Positions 34,832 through 45,979 of a stretch of DNA of 64,000 nt are shown in pieces. The notes beneath the pieces are model-generated. The model saw only the letters and a program-made list of their open reading frames with translations. It did not search any database and was not told the origin of the DNA. Made by a program: the position numbers and the translations under genes. The DNA lies in contig CP136069.1 in the NCBI GenBank assembly GCA_032622095.1, forward strand, positions 87,568,958 through 87,632,957, given 5' to 3'. The first letter of the stretch is position 1; the number at the start of each line of letters is the position of its first letter. The DNA is from Siphonodentalium dalli (lineage: Eukaryota > Mollusca > Scaphopoda > Gadilida > Siphonodentaliidae).

Positions 34832-37010
34832 TATACAATATATCATATATATTTTGAAGACCTCTGTCTGTTTGTCTGTATGTCTGTCTGTATGTTTGTC
34901 ATTAATACAAATCTACGATTCTCGACCGATCGGGACGAAACTTGGTACGTGTGTGTAGTTTGACCAGGCGGTGGACGTTGTCGTATTGGCGAGCCCGCGC
35001 GGCGCCCGCTTCGCGCATGCGCAGACGAGATCTCGGAAACGGGTGGAGCTATCGACTTGAAATTAGGTATGTGAATGTATCTTGCCCCGGATACGAATTT
35101 CATCGGGTCGCCGAGCCCGTGCGACGCCAGCTTCGCGCATGCGCAGACGAGATCTCGGAAACGGGTGGAGCTATCGACTTGAAATTAGGTATGTGAATGT
35201 ATCTTGCCCCGGATACGAATTTCATCGGGTCGCCGAGCCCGTGCAACGCCAGCTTCGCGCATGCGCAGACGAGATCTCGGAAACGGGTGGAGCTATCGAC
35301 TTGAAATTTGGTTTTTGAATAGCCCGGACAACGTCGGGCTGGGTAGAGCTATCGACTTGAAATTTGGTTTTTGAATAGCCCGGACAACGTCGGGCTCATC
35401 GGCTAGTCTCATATATATTTTGAAGACCTCTGTCTGTATGTTTGTCTGTATGTTTGTCATTTATACAAATCTACGATTCTCAACCGATCGGGACGAAACT
35501 TGGTACGTGTGTGTAGTTTGACCAGGCGGTGGACGTTGTCGTATTGGCGAGCCCGCGCGGCGCCCGCTTCGCGCATGCGCAGACGAGATCTCGGAAACGG
35601 GTGGAGCTATCGACTTGAAATTAGGTATGTGAATGTATCTTGCCCCGGATACGAATTTCATCGGGTCGCCGAGCCCGTGCGATGCCAGCTTCGCGCATGC
35701 GCAGACGAGATCTCGGAAACGGGTGGAGCTATCGACTTGAAATTAGGTATGTGAATGTATCTTGCCCCGGATACGAATTTCATCGGGTCGCCGAGCCCGT
35801 GCAACGCCAGCTTCGCGCATGCGCAGACGAGATCTCGGAAACGGGTGGAGCTATCGACTTGAAATTTGGTTTTTGAATAGCCTGGACAACGTCGGGCTCA
35901 TCGGCTAGTCTCATATATATTTTGAAGACCTCTGTCTGTATGTTTGTCTGTATGTTTGTCATTTATACAAATCTACGATTCTCAACCGATCGGGACGAAA
36001 CTTGGTACGTGTGTGTAGTTTGACCAAGCGGTGGACGTTGTCGTATTGGCGAGCCCGTGCAGCGCCCGCTTCGCGCATGTGCAGACCAGATCTCGGAATC
36101 GGGTGGAGCTATCGACTTGAAATTTGCTATGTGAATGTATCTTGCCCCGGATACAAATTTTATTGTGTCGCCGAGCCCGTGCGACGCCAGCTTCGCGCAT
36201 GCGCAGACGAGATCTCGGAACGGGTGGAGCTATCGACTTGAAATTTGGTATGTGAATGTATCTTGCCCCGGATACAAATTTTATCGGGTCGCCGAGCCCG
36301 TGCGACGCCAGCTTCACGCATGCGCAGACGAGATCTCGGAAACGGGTGGAGCTATCGACTTGAAATTTGCTATGTGAATGTATCTTGCCCCGGATACAAA
36401 TTTTATTGGTTCGCCGAGCCCGTGCGACGCCAGCTTCGCGCATGCGCAGACGAGATCTCGGAACGGGTGGAGCTATCGACTTGAAATTTGGTATGTGAAT
36501 GTATCTTGCCCCGGATACAAATTTTATCGGGTCGCCGAGCCCGTGCGACGCCAGCTTCACGCATGCGCAGACGAGATCTCGGAAACGGGTGGAGCTATCG
36601 ACTTGAAATTTGCTATGTGAATGTATCTTGCCCCGGATACAAATTTTATCGGGTCGCCGAGCCCGTGTGACGCCAGCTTCGCGCATGCGCAGACGAGATC
36701 TCGGAAACGGGTGGAGCTATCGACTTGAAATTTGGTATGTGAATACATGTATCTTGCCCCGGATACGAATTTTATCGGGTCGCCGAGCCCGTGCGACGCC
36801 AGCTTCGCGCATGCGCAGACGAGATCTCGGAAATGGGTGGAGCTATCGACTTGAAATTTGGTATGTGAATGTATCTTGCCCCGGATACGAATTTCATCGG
36901 GTCGCCGAGCCCGTGCGACGCCAGCTTCGTGCATGCGCAGACGAGATCTCGGAAACGGGTGGAGCTATCGACTTGAAATTTGCTATGTGAATGTATCTTG
37001 CGGATTGAGC
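34832..37010 (+). mobile_element. GC-rich 122-bp tandem-core cluster, head-to-tail elements
   Basis: Units of about 122 bp share CGCGCATGCGCAGACGAGAT, CTCGGAAACGGGTGGAGCTA, TCGACTTGAAATT and CTTGCCCCGGATAC. Whole elements are joined head to tail: the junction GGGCTCATCGGCTAGTCTCA-TATATATTTTGAAGACC occurs near 35390-35430 and 35893-35932. The start of each carries TTGAAGACCTCTGTCTGT with a GTCTGTATGTTT microsatellite, and the end carries GCCCGGACAACGTCGGGC, a hairpin. Lengths differ by the number of 122-bp units. Overlapping ORFs up to 234 codons on both strands are repeat artefacts. Confidence 0.85.
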
Positions 37011-37359
37011 CCAAATTTCCTATCTAAGGGTAAAATCCCAGATAGAGTGTCATCGCACCGCTTCTGAGAACGTCAGAGCACTCATTCTCCAATCCCCCGC
37101 CACCACAATGGAAATTCATGGGTTAATCGCGTGATTTCATGGGTTAATCGCGTGATAGTTAAAGAGCGTTTGTATCCACAGTGTCATTGATAAAGAGCGT
37201 GTATGTGTCCAGACATGAGAGTGTTGTGTCTGTGTACAGACATGAGCATGTTGTCTGTGTTCGTACTTAGGGGTTCCTGGGAATGGGGGAGATTTTCATC
37301 AGGTCAGTTTTTCCGCCCGAGGTGACCTTCACCTTGAAACGGGTACCCACAAATGATCT
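37011..37359. other. intron, with a short tandem duplication
   Basis: CATGGGTTAATCGCGTGATT is duplicated near 37119 and 37138, and GTGTCCAGACATGAGAGTGT-like phrases repeat near 37205-37260. Otherwise nothing recognised. Confidence 0.45.
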
Positions 37360-37525
37360 AATATATATTTTGGGACTTCTGTCTGTTTGTTTGTCTGTTA
37401 GCTAAGGTCGGGAAAACTGCTGGACGGATTTCGACGAAATTTGATACCAACGGGTGATTTTGTCCGGGGAGTGTTTTGGATGGGTCAAATAGTGACTCTG
37501 ACTTTTTTTTTCTTTTTTTTTTACA
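37360..37525 (+). repeat. fragment of a TATATTTTGGGACTTCTGTC element
   Basis: ATATATATTTTGGGACTTCT, GTCTGTTTGTTTGTCTG and GACGGATTTCGACGAAATTT resemble the terminal part of the 122-bp-family elements. It ends in a T-rich tract (37502-37522). Confidence 0.5.
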
Positions 37526-37610
37526 ATTTTAATAATTTATTCTTATATTCTTTAACAGACTTATTTTGTAGGTTTAGGGCCGATGAGATCGGCCCCTGGC
37601 ACTCAAAGGG

Positions 37611-37783
37611 TTAACCACCGCAGAATTAAGTGTAACATTTCAGGATTTAGTCGGAAATATGGCTTGTTGCCATTCATCAGAAAGCTTTCACTGAGGGCAA
37701 CAAGCCATATTTCCGACTAAATCCTGAAAAGTTACCCATAATTCTGCTGTGGTTAAGGAGTTGATTATTTAGGACATTACTGT
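37611..37783 (+). mobile_element. CAGTAATGCCC foldback MITE, left tip lost
   Basis: Near-perfect foldback: TTAACCACCGCAGAATTAAG... on the left, ...TAATTCTGCTGTGGTTAAGG on the right, loop at GGCTTGTTGCCATTCATCAG. The right tip ATTACTG-TA is intact. Confidence 0.8.
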
Positions 37784-38040
37784 ATATATAAATTATTAGA
37801 ATTTGATGCTGTCATCTTGATTTTGGGGTTTTCAATGGTATAGTTCCATTTTGTTAGGTTTAGTTTTGAAACCCCTTCGGTAAAGGCAGTATGTTAAACT
37901 TTAAATGTACCAACTATGTTAGCACTGCCAGTACAGAGACATGCAAATTGTAAGAACTATTAAAATTGTTCATCACATAAGTTGAAAGATTGTAATATGA
38001 GCATTAAAATTATCAAAAGAAAATAAGAAGTGCATGCATA

Positions 38041-38155
38041 CAGTAATTCCCTAAATAATTGACTCCTTAACCACAGCAGAATTATTGGTAACTTTTCAGG
38101 ATTTATTCGGAAATATCTGCTGTAGTTAAGGAGTCAATTATTTAGGGCATTATGG
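38041..38155 (+). mobile_element. CAGTAATGCCC foldback MITE, short copy with TA flanks
   Basis: Begins TA-CAGTAATTCCCTAAATAAT and ends ATTTAGGGCATTATGG-TA. The central loop is deleted. TA flanks fit Tc1/mariner-type target duplication. Confidence 0.8.
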
Positions 38156-38215
38156 TATGCCCGTAGGTGTAAAATTAATTACCTTAATTTTCCTTTGAAC
38201 ATGATGTTTACTTAC

Positions 38216-38326
38216 TTATTTCACACCTATCTCCGTGATAGCCAGGAATGCAAAGACACTCGATTTGACCAGATTCTGAAGTGCACATTCCATTATGTCC
38301 ACATGGATCAGATGCACATAAATCCT
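38216..38326 (-). CDS. EGF-like domain exon 1 (exon 5 of the modular gene)
   Basis: The 111-nt exon has acceptor TTTTTTTCAG and donor ATAA/GTAAGT. After the split codon it reads DLCASDPCGHNGMC, TSESGQIECLC and IPGYHGDRCEI, six cysteines with canonical EGF spacing and the G-Y-x-G turn before the last cysteine. Phase 1 at both ends, so it is interchangeable with EGF exon 2 and with the MAM and LDLa units. It directly follows the last MAM exon, giving ...GGCPE-DLCASDPC across the junction, and precedes EGF exon 2. Predicted extracellular interaction module. Confidence 0.94.
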   Translation of the reverse strand, partial: RIYVHLIHVDIMECALQNLVKSSVFAFLAITEIGVK

Positions 38327-38908
38327 CTGAAAAAAATCAATTGAAATTAACCAATTCTTCACTAAATGGAACCTCCCATTCTGTCACTTAAGAAAAAACT
38401 CTTGTTTCAATTAACTCTTTCAACAACGAAATTGCGATGCTAAATTGGTTAGGACACCGGGTTTACACAGTATATATGGAAATTCTGCATATCAGATGTA
38501 GGGCATTTATACAAGTATTTATAGATATCATAGATATTGAAACCTTTATATTGTAATGACCAATGATGACTACCCATCAATTTGCATGACATGCCGATGG
38601 ATGACATCACATAATTATGGCAACGTCACCATAGTAATGTATGTCAGGGGTGAATGGGTGCATAAAATACATTTGACTCAATAAATACTGTAATTTGATT
38701 TGCAATATTTCACCACAAAAGTATCGACCAAACTCACTTTCATATAGTTAGTTACCATTATATGCATAACATGTCATAGTTCTAGCATATGTGGAGATCA
38801 GGAATGTAATTAGCAGGTGTCCAATGAGCATGACAAGTACTACCCTATTTTGCACAAAGAAGTTATTTGACCGAAATAAGACACATTTTCCTGCATTTAG
38901 GTTCACAT
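38327..38908. other. intron, nothing recognised
   Basis: AT-rich intron sequence without recognised repeats. Confidence 0.4.
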
Positions 38909-39070
38909 GTAATGTCCTAAATAATCGACCCCTTAACCACAGCAGAATTATGGGAAATTTTTCAGTGACAGCTTTCTAATGAATGGCATCAAGCCATATT
39001 TCCGTCTAAATCCTGAAAAAATTCCCATAATTCTGCTGTGATTAAGGGGTCATATACTTCGGGCATTACT
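38909..39070 (+). mobile_element. CAGTAATGCCC foldback MITE
   Basis: Left arm TAATGTCCTAAATAATCGAC, right arm GGGGTCATATACTTCGGGCA. The inner stem TTCTGCTGTG / CACAGCAGAA and a loop with AATGGCATCAAGCCATATTT are present. Confidence 0.75.
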
Positions 39071-39719
39071 ATATCTACTTGTGATTATGCTGATGAATTA
39101 TGAGTAAAATTTCCAACTACAATAACTGCCTTGGTCCTCATCGCATTCCCAAATGTGTATGCATGTCGATGTCATGCTTATAACATGCACCCGCAGCTAT
39201 TATTATTGAATTAGCACTGTTGTGGTATGGTCATTTACATAATATGGTGTCAAAAATAGGAGACAATAGACGGATACCACAAATAAACATAGTTAGAAAG
39301 GGCAACACAATAACCTTCTTTATTTCAGAAACATATAATGTTGTTATCAGTATGTGTTTGTGATAAACAATAATAAACCAAATCGGTATCTGACTCAAAA
39401 TACCACACCTGTTTCAGTAAACCAATGTTTTAGTAAACCCCAAAATAGTAATTGAGACATCATACAGCTGCTATCTATAATTAGACCGGGAACATTTCTT
39501 TATGACAGCACATACCATGTTAGGTCTGCATACACACCAATCAATTAGTTATGACACAGAATATCACCCAAGGGATATCCAAGTCGCTAACCAATAAATT
39601 CATTTGTATATCCCTATAAATATTGTATTAATTCTGTAACACATAGTGCTTTACAGTAATTTAATTTTTCTTCTTTTTGAAATAAACTGGATAACCTTAA
39701 TCGAAACAAGAGTTATTTC
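39071..39719. other. intron, nothing recognised
   Basis: AT-rich sequence; no exon or repeat recognised. Confidence 0.4.
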
Positions 39720-39723
39720 TTAA

Positions 39724-40143
39724 AGGCCCACTTAATTTTCGAATGCCCAGATTACATTATTCCATATTATATACCATTTGGAAGAGGAACCAAAAAAATA
39801 TATATTCCATCAGAATACAATGCAGCTGTGGCCTAGGACTGTCCACCAAGTGATAGAGATTCATTCAAAGACATCCCCCCTTGTCAACCCAGAATGTATC
39901 AAATTCAAACTAAGAGATAGAGTTATTCCCCTTCCATTGAGTATAATAGACTTTACAGTATAGTCCGGATAAAAATTAAATGCAGGTCACACCATGGCAC
40001 CTCGACAAAAACAACATGTTCCCAGTTTATTCGACCGGATCAGTTAATAATACAATGTTTTGGAGCTTCCTCTTTCAAATGGTGTATAATATGGAATAAG
40101 TTGTATCTAATGTGATCTGGTGATTTAAAAATTAAGTGGGCCT
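39724..40143 (+). mobile_element. TTAA-flanked MITE with long terminal inverted repeats
   Basis: TTAA lies at 39720-39723 and 40144-40147. The ends are inverted for about 70-80 bp with some mismatches and one gap: AGGCCCACTTAATTTT at both tips, then CCAGATTACATT / CCAGATCACATT, TTCCATATTATATACCATTT and GAAAGAGGAA. At 420 bp with no ORF. The TTAA target fits Kolobok or piggyBac non-autonomous elements. Confidence 0.85.
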
Positions 40144-40201
40144 TTAAATGACTGAATGGGATAATCAGTCAATATATTTTTTAAATGAAAAAAATATATA
40201 A

Positions 40202-40400
40202 CCCTTTCTTTACTCAATGACAAGTAGTTCCCTTAGGATATGTTCAGTTAATAAGTTCAATGGACATCCATTTGTTGAACTTATCCCACCAAAGAAATAT
40301 GAATTCTTCTGCACTTGTATTATCTTTTTGTCAGACTGTTGTTACCTGCACATCCCTCCAAATGAATAATAGACCATTCCAATGTATACTTTTATAACTG
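40202..40400 (+). mobile_element. CCCTTTCT MITE, left part, interrupted by an insertion
   Basis: Starts CCCTTTCTTTACTC and runs to TATACTTTTATAACTGG. The missing right end (TGGGAGAATCCATTCAGCAT-AGAAAGAG-TTAA) is found at about 42943-42975, so the 2.5-kb array between was inserted into this older element. Confidence 0.75.
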
Positions 40401-42942
40401 GCTAGCAGGTGGACCCGACTTCGTCCGGGCTGTTTCCCCTCTGCTTTTCGGAGAATTGCGCGATTTGACCTTGAATTGTCCATTTTGAACGTCAAGGTCA
40501 GGTGGGGGTCACGATTTGACCCGTCCAAAAGTACCCCGACAAAAGTACCCATCGAAATGCATCCGGTTTTACCCGATTTGACCTCGAATTGATCATTTTG
40601 AAGGTCAAGGTCAGGTCGGGATCACGATTTGACCCAGACAAAAGTACCCCGACAAAAGTACCCATCGAAATGCATCCGGTTTTACCCGATTTGACCTCGA
40701 ATTGATCATTTTGAAGGTCAAGGTCAGGTCGGGGTCACGACTCGACCCGTCCAAAACACTCAGTGGACAAAAGTAACCCTACGTATCAAATTTCGTTGAA
40801 ATCCCATCAAAATTCGCGATTTGACCTTGAATTGACCCGATTTCAAGGTCAAGGTCACGTCGCACAGGCAAACGAATAGGCTTACGACACTCCCCATACG
40901 AAAGTATCCCCAGACACTAATTTTCATCTAAATCCCGAGATACTCGGGCATTTGACCTTGAAATGACCCGATTTCAAGGTCAGACCTTGAAATGACCCGA
41001 TTTCAAGGTCAAGGTCGCACGGGCAAATTAATAGGCCCATGCCACTCCACGGCCGAAAGTACCCGCATATACCAAGTTTCATCGAAATCGGCTCGGCCGT
41101 TTTCGAGTCCATCACGAACACACACACAGACAGATCTCCCAAAATATATAATAGACTAGCCAATGAGCCCGACGTTGTCCGGGCTATTCAAAAACCAAAT
41201 TTCAAGTCGATAGCTCTACCCAGCCCGACGTTGTCCGGGCTATTCAAAAACCAAATTTCAAGTCGATAGCTCTACCCGTTTCCGAGATCTGGTCTGAGCA
41301 TGCGCGAAGCTGGCGTCGCACGGGCTCGGCGACCCGATAAAATTCGTATCCGGGGCAAGATACATTCACATACCAAATTTCAAGTCGATAGCTCCACCCT
41401 TTTCCGAGATATCGTCTGCGCATGCGCGAAGCTGGCGTCGCACGGGCTCGGCGACCCGATAAAATTCGTATCCGGGGCAAGATACATTCACATACCAAAT
41501 TTCAAGTCGATAGCTCCACCCGTTTCCGAGATCTCGTCTGCGCATGCGCGAAGCTGGCGTCGCACGGGCTCGGCGACCCGATAAAATTCGTATCCGGGGC
41601 AAGATACATTCACATAGCAAATTTCAAGTCGATAGCTCCACCCGTTTCCGAGATCTCGTCTGCGCATGCGCGAAGCGGGCGCCGCACGGGCTCGCCAATA
41701 CGACAACGACGACTGCCTGGTCAAACTACACACACGTACCAAGTTTCGTCCCGATCGGTCAAGAATCGTAGATTTGTATAAATGACATACATACATACAG
41801 ACAGACAGAGGTCTTCAAAATATATAGGAGACTAGCCGATGAGCCCGACGTTGTCTGGGCTATTCAAAAACCAAATTTCAAGTCGATAGCTCTACCCAGC
41901 CCGACGTTGTCCGGGCTATTCAAAAACCAAATTTCAAGTCGATAGCTCCACCCGTTTCCGAGATCTGGTCTGAGCATGCGCGAAGCTGGCGTCGCACGGG
42001 CTCGGCGACCCGATAAAATTCGTATCCGGGGCAAGATACATTCACATAGCAAATTTCAAGTCGATAGCTCCACCCGTTTCCGAGATCTCGTCTGCGCATG
42101 CGCGAAGCGGTCGCCGCACGGGCTCGCCAATACGACAACGACGACCGCCTGGTCAAACTACACACATGTACCAAGTTTCGTCCCGATCGGTCAAGAATCG
42201 TAGATTTGTATAAATGACATACATACATACAGACAGACAGAGGTCTTCAAAATATATAGGAGACTAGCCAATGAGCCCGACGTTGTCTGGGCTATTCAAA
42301 AACCAAATTTCAAGTCGATAGCTCTACCCAGCCCGACGTTGTCCGGGCTATTCAAAAACCAAATTTCAAGTCGATAGCTCCACCCGTTTCCGAGATCTGG
42401 TCTGCGCATGCGCGAAGCTGGCATTGCACGGGCTCGGCGACCCGATAAAATTTGTATCCGGGGCAAGATACATTCACATACCAAATTTCAAGTCGATAGC
42501 TCCACCCGTTTCCGAGATCTCGTCTGCGCATGCGCAAAGCTGGCGTCGCACGGGCTCGGCGACCCGATAAAATTCGTATCGGGGCAAGATACATTCACAT
42601 ACCAAATTTCAAGTCGATAGCTCCACCCGTTTCCGAGATCTCGTCTGCGCATGTGCGAAGCTGGCGTCGCACGGGCTCGGCGACCCGATAAAATTCGTAT
42701 CTGGGGCAAGATACATTCACATAGCAAATTTCAAGTAGATAGCTCCACCCATTTCCGAGATCTCGTCTGTGCATGCGCGAAGCAGGCGCCGCACGGGCTC
42801 GCCAATACGACAACGACGACCGCCTGGTCAAACTACACACACGTACCAAGTTTCGTCCCGATCGGTCGAGAATCGTAGATTTGTATAACTGACATACATA
42901 CATACAGACAGACAGACAGAGGTCTTCAAAATATATAGGAGA
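40401..42942 (-). mobile_element. GC-rich 122-bp tandem-core cluster, inverted relative to 34832-37010
   Basis: Four head-to-tail elements. The first (40401 to about 41155) has a different core of about 110 bp (ATTTGACCTCGAATTGATCA, GGTCAAGGTCAGGTCGG) and ends in ACACACAGACAG-CAAAATATATAATAGAC. The next three (to about 41832, 42258 and 42942) use the 122-bp core and each begins with TGAGCCCGACGTTGTC-CGGGC and ends AGACAGAGGTCTTCAAAATA-TATAGGAGA. The hairpin GCCCGACGTTGTCCGGGC is often doubled. ORFs running through are artefacts of the repeat. Confidence 0.85.
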
Positions 42943-42945
42943 TTG

Positions 42946-42971
42946 GGAGAATCCATTCAGCATAGAAAGAG
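42946..42971 (+). mobile_element. CCCTTTCT MITE, right end, separated by insertion
   Basis: GGGAGAATCCATTCAGCATA-GAAAGAG followed by TTAA at 42972-42975; completes the element that starts at 40202. Confidence 0.75.
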
Positions 42972-42975
42972 TTAA

Positions 42976-43440
42976 AGATGCCTGATTCTATATGAAGGCC
43001 TCCTTATCATCTATTAACAACAACAACAACAACAACAATGACAACAACAACAAAAACAAAAACAAAAAGCAGTTCTATTGATCAAAATTAGTTTATTATC
43101 AATATCTACTCTCAACAACACCAAGTATGCTATAACGGTTATGTATCAGAAAGACAACTAACTCAAGATACTGTCAACTGGTTTATGGTGATAATTTTAT
43201 AATCTTATTTTATTCAAAACATGATTACTGAACACCAAAGCCACAGCAAACAATGACCTCCGTGAATTCTCGTGACAGAGCACATCTGTAGTAGCTAGGC
43301 TTCTGCAAATATTTTGTTTCCGATTGAACCAATATTCAGGATACAAATCATATATCGAATCAAACATTTGAGGCATGAAAGGGTCATTTTCATGCAGGAT
43401 TGTCTTTATCATGCAGGCAAAAGTGCAAAATACAATACCG
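42976..43440. other. intron with (CAA)n-type microsatellite
   Basis: A CAA/ACAAAAA tract occupies about 43017-43070. The rest shows nothing recognised. Confidence 0.6.
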
Positions 43441-43653
43441 GGTAATGGCCGAATATATGAGACCCTTTAACAACACCAGAATTATGAGAAATTTTTGAGG
43501 ATTTAGTCCAAAATATGGCTTGTTGCCATTCATTGGAACGCTCTCACCGAGAGCTTTCTGGTGAATGGCAACAAGCAATATTTCCGACTAAATCATGAAA
43601 AATTTCCCATAATTCTGCTGTGGTTTAGGGGTCGATTATTTAGAACATTAATG
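43441..43653 (+). mobile_element. CAGTAATGCCC foldback MITE, largest copy
   Basis: Arms GGTAATGGCCGAATATATGA... and ...GGGGTCGATTATTTAGAACA. Inside, GGCTTGTTGCCATTCATTGG and GGTGAATGGCAACAAGCAAT flank the GAGAGC loop. Confidence 0.75.
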
Positions 43654-44356
43654 TAAATGCATGATTCAATCAGAAAAAGTGACTTTGATAATAAACCTTG
43701 TAGCCAATTGAGGCTTGGTTGTTATTTTCATGGTGGTCCAATACAGCTTTCACTATATAGCTATCGAATATATATTGCACACACTAATAATGCCAACACT
43801 TTAAGTAAGTGTTAAATAACTTATTCCATGTCACGGTACCCCAAATAACTTTAATTTAGAGCAACTAGTTTGCAAAGTAAGTGATACCGTTTTGTGTGGT
43901 TTATTAAGCAAATAAATGTTGTCTATATTTCCACACACACTAACTTCCTAATCAGACAATGATAAATCAGTGCTAACATTAACCATGAGTGGGGCACTTG
44001 GTTGTGTGTTGATCCTTGCCCATCTGAATAAATTGTTCATTATTCCAGTTGTGGTGCCTAGAATTGTTTTTCGACTTCTACTTTTCATGGAAGTGAATTG
44101 AATACCAAATTGAACATTGAATGTTTGCAGGACCTTAGTATGTACATATTTGTATGCCGCTTTTGCTCAGCCGACAAAGAATTCAGGTTGATAAAATGAA
44201 TGGATTTTAAAATCTAAATCTATTAAAAGCAATATATATATCTTTATTATCCTCAATAATCTTCCGTGACTTCCTTGATTTAAAACAGATATGTTTTACT
44301 CCCAAAGTCGAAGAAATAATAATTTAGGGCTGTCAAATCGGACAGAGTATCTTTGA
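43654..44356. other. intron, nothing recognised
   Basis: AT-rich sequence with no recognised repeats or exons. Confidence 0.4.
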
Positions 44357-44599
44357 CCCTTTCTATTCTAAATACGCATTGATGAGTAGTTCCCTCAGGA
44401 AATGTTCAGATAATAAGTTCAACAAATGTTTGTTGAACTTATTACATGAACATTTCCCTCCAATAAATAAGGAGTCCTTCTGTACTTGTATTATCTGTCT
44501 TCTGTTTATTTTTCCTGAAAACCCGTGCAGACAAATAATAGACCATCCCAGTGAATCATTTTATTTCTGAGAGGGAGAATTCATTTAGTATAGAAAGAG
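44357..44599 (+). mobile_element. CCCTTTCT / TTAA MITE
   Basis: Left CCCTTTCTATTCTAAAT, right ATTTAGTATAGAAAGAG followed by TTAA (44600-44603); the left flank is TTGA, one change from TTAA. The interior has the inverted AGTTCAACAAATG / TTGTTGAACTTAT. Confidence 0.75.
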
Positions 44600-44621
44600 T
44601 TAATAAACAAGATTGCCTTAC

Positions 44622-44831
44622 CTGGACAACCGCCTTCATTTAGTGTGATGTCATCAATCATGAAGATTTGATTGTACCATGAAATGAGCGAGAATATAAT
44701 GCTTTGATTCCCGCTTGGAATTTCCGCTTGAATGTGCTGCCATCTACCCGCAATGAGTGGCATGTAAGCATAAGTTTCCGACAGAACACTAGTTGAGCCT
44801 TCATTGTTAGCCAATATTTGGATAATGATTT
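44622..44831 (-). CDS. MAM domain exon 3 of 3 (exon 4 of the modular gene)
   Basis: The 210-nt exon has acceptor TTTTCTTCAG and donor CCAG/GTAAGG, phase 1 at both ends. It encodes IIIQILANNEGSTSVLSETY, then AGRWQHIQAEIPSG, SIIFSLISWYNQIFMIDDIT and LNEGGCPG. The W-x-H-I-x-A-E-I, the hydrophobic FSL strand, the D-D-I-x-L and the final G-G-C are the C-terminal half of a MAM domain. With the two upstream exons it makes one complete MAM of about 170 residues with four cysteines, which is the usual length. MAM domains act in extracellular adhesion and homodimer contacts. Confidence 0.93.
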
Positions 44832-44924
44832 CTGAAGAAAAACAAATTCAGTGTCAATATTAATGAATAAAAGTGAAGATGACCCCACACGAAGTCAACC
44901 TCAGAGATGTCGGCCTCATTAGTG

Positions 44925-45455
44925 AGAAGGGAATTGCATAATAGTGAACATCCATACCAAATTTCATTGATATCCGTCAACCGGTGGTGGAGATACGGAC
45001 AAAAAACCAACACTTCCAAATGTACAAAGATGAAGAACTCTAAAACAGAAAATGGTAACAAAAATGATTGAACACTTAATAGAACAATTGAACACTCAAA
45101 TGATTGCACTCATAGTAGTGAACATGATCCATACCAAATTTCATTGAGATTTGTCAACCGGTGGTGGAGGTATCTGCTCGGATGGAAAAAAAAACCAACA
45201 TTTCAAGATAAACAAAGATGAATAACTCTAGAACAGAATATCCAGAAAAAAGATTGAACACACATTTGAATACTCTCATAGTAGTGAACATCCATACCAA
45301 ATTTCATTCAGATCCAACAACTGGTGTTTGTGAAATCTGCCCGGAAGGACTACGGAAAAATGGAGGGATAGATGTCCGGATGGATGGAATGACAGACGGA
45401 CAGACAAGGTCAATCCAGTATACCCCCCATTCTCTTCGAGAGTGGGTTATAATTA
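44925..45455 (+). mobile_element. 175-bp tandem-core element fragment with microsatellite and 3' hairpin
   Basis: Three units (AACAAAGATGAATAACTCTA, GTAGTGAACATCCATACCAA, ATTTCATTGAGAT). They end with GACAGACGGACAGAC and the hairpin AGTATACCCCCCATTCTCTT-CGAGAGTGGGTTATA. Confidence 0.7.
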
Positions 45456-45832
45456 CTAATATTCACCAAACAACCAGTTATTGAGTAATGGAATACAGCC
45501 TTGCTTTTTACTCTAGGACTTACCATATGAATTCATTCTATTTGGGCTTGTTTTAGTACTTTATTTTGAATTTTCCAAACCAATAATGTTGCTAAAATAT
45601 GAAAAAGCTCAATTTTCACCACTCAAATTTTGAGAAAAAAAATAATGAAATTGACTCATCACCAGCAAGTAAGCACAGAATATTTTTGTCCATGTACGAT
45701 GGTCATAATATAATGGAATATATTAGCAATGCACTGTTTTGACACGTCCCATAAAATCATTGCTCTGGCAAAAATAGGGGGGGGGGGGGGCAGCAGATGG
45801 TGGATCCTCCCATGTATATTATAAATATAGAG

Positions 45833-45979
45833 GATCTCCAATGAGTTATGTTTGGATATAAGATTTTATGAAACGAGTTTGATAAATTTGATTCTCAACG
45901 AGTCATAGACGAGTTGTGAATCAAATTTATCAAACTTGTTTCATAAAATCTTATATCCCAACATAACGAGTTGAGGATC
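45833..45979. mobile_element. foldback MITE, about 147 bp
   Basis: Long near-perfect inverted arms: GGATATAAGATTTTATGAAA and AAATTTGATTC on the left, their complements GAATCAAATTTATCAAAC and TTTCATAAAATCTTATATCC on the right, loop near GAGTCATAGACGAG. A poly-G tract (45779-45790) lies 40 bp upstream. Confidence 0.85.

Noticed and set aside
35982-36686. 234-codon minus-strand ORF
   Set aside because: It follows the 122-bp tandem repeat; overlapping long frames exist on both strands in every unit, and its sequence is the repeat translated.
41045-41500. Repeat-encoded Arg-rich peptides (RIRGKIHSH, SRMRRRDLGNG) as conserved protein
   Set aside because: The same DNA is open in the opposite strand and the frame changes from unit to unit because the period is about 122 bp.
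45527-45594. Candidate minus exon with acceptor CATATTTTAG and donor GTAAGT
   Set aside because: All three frames contain stop codons.
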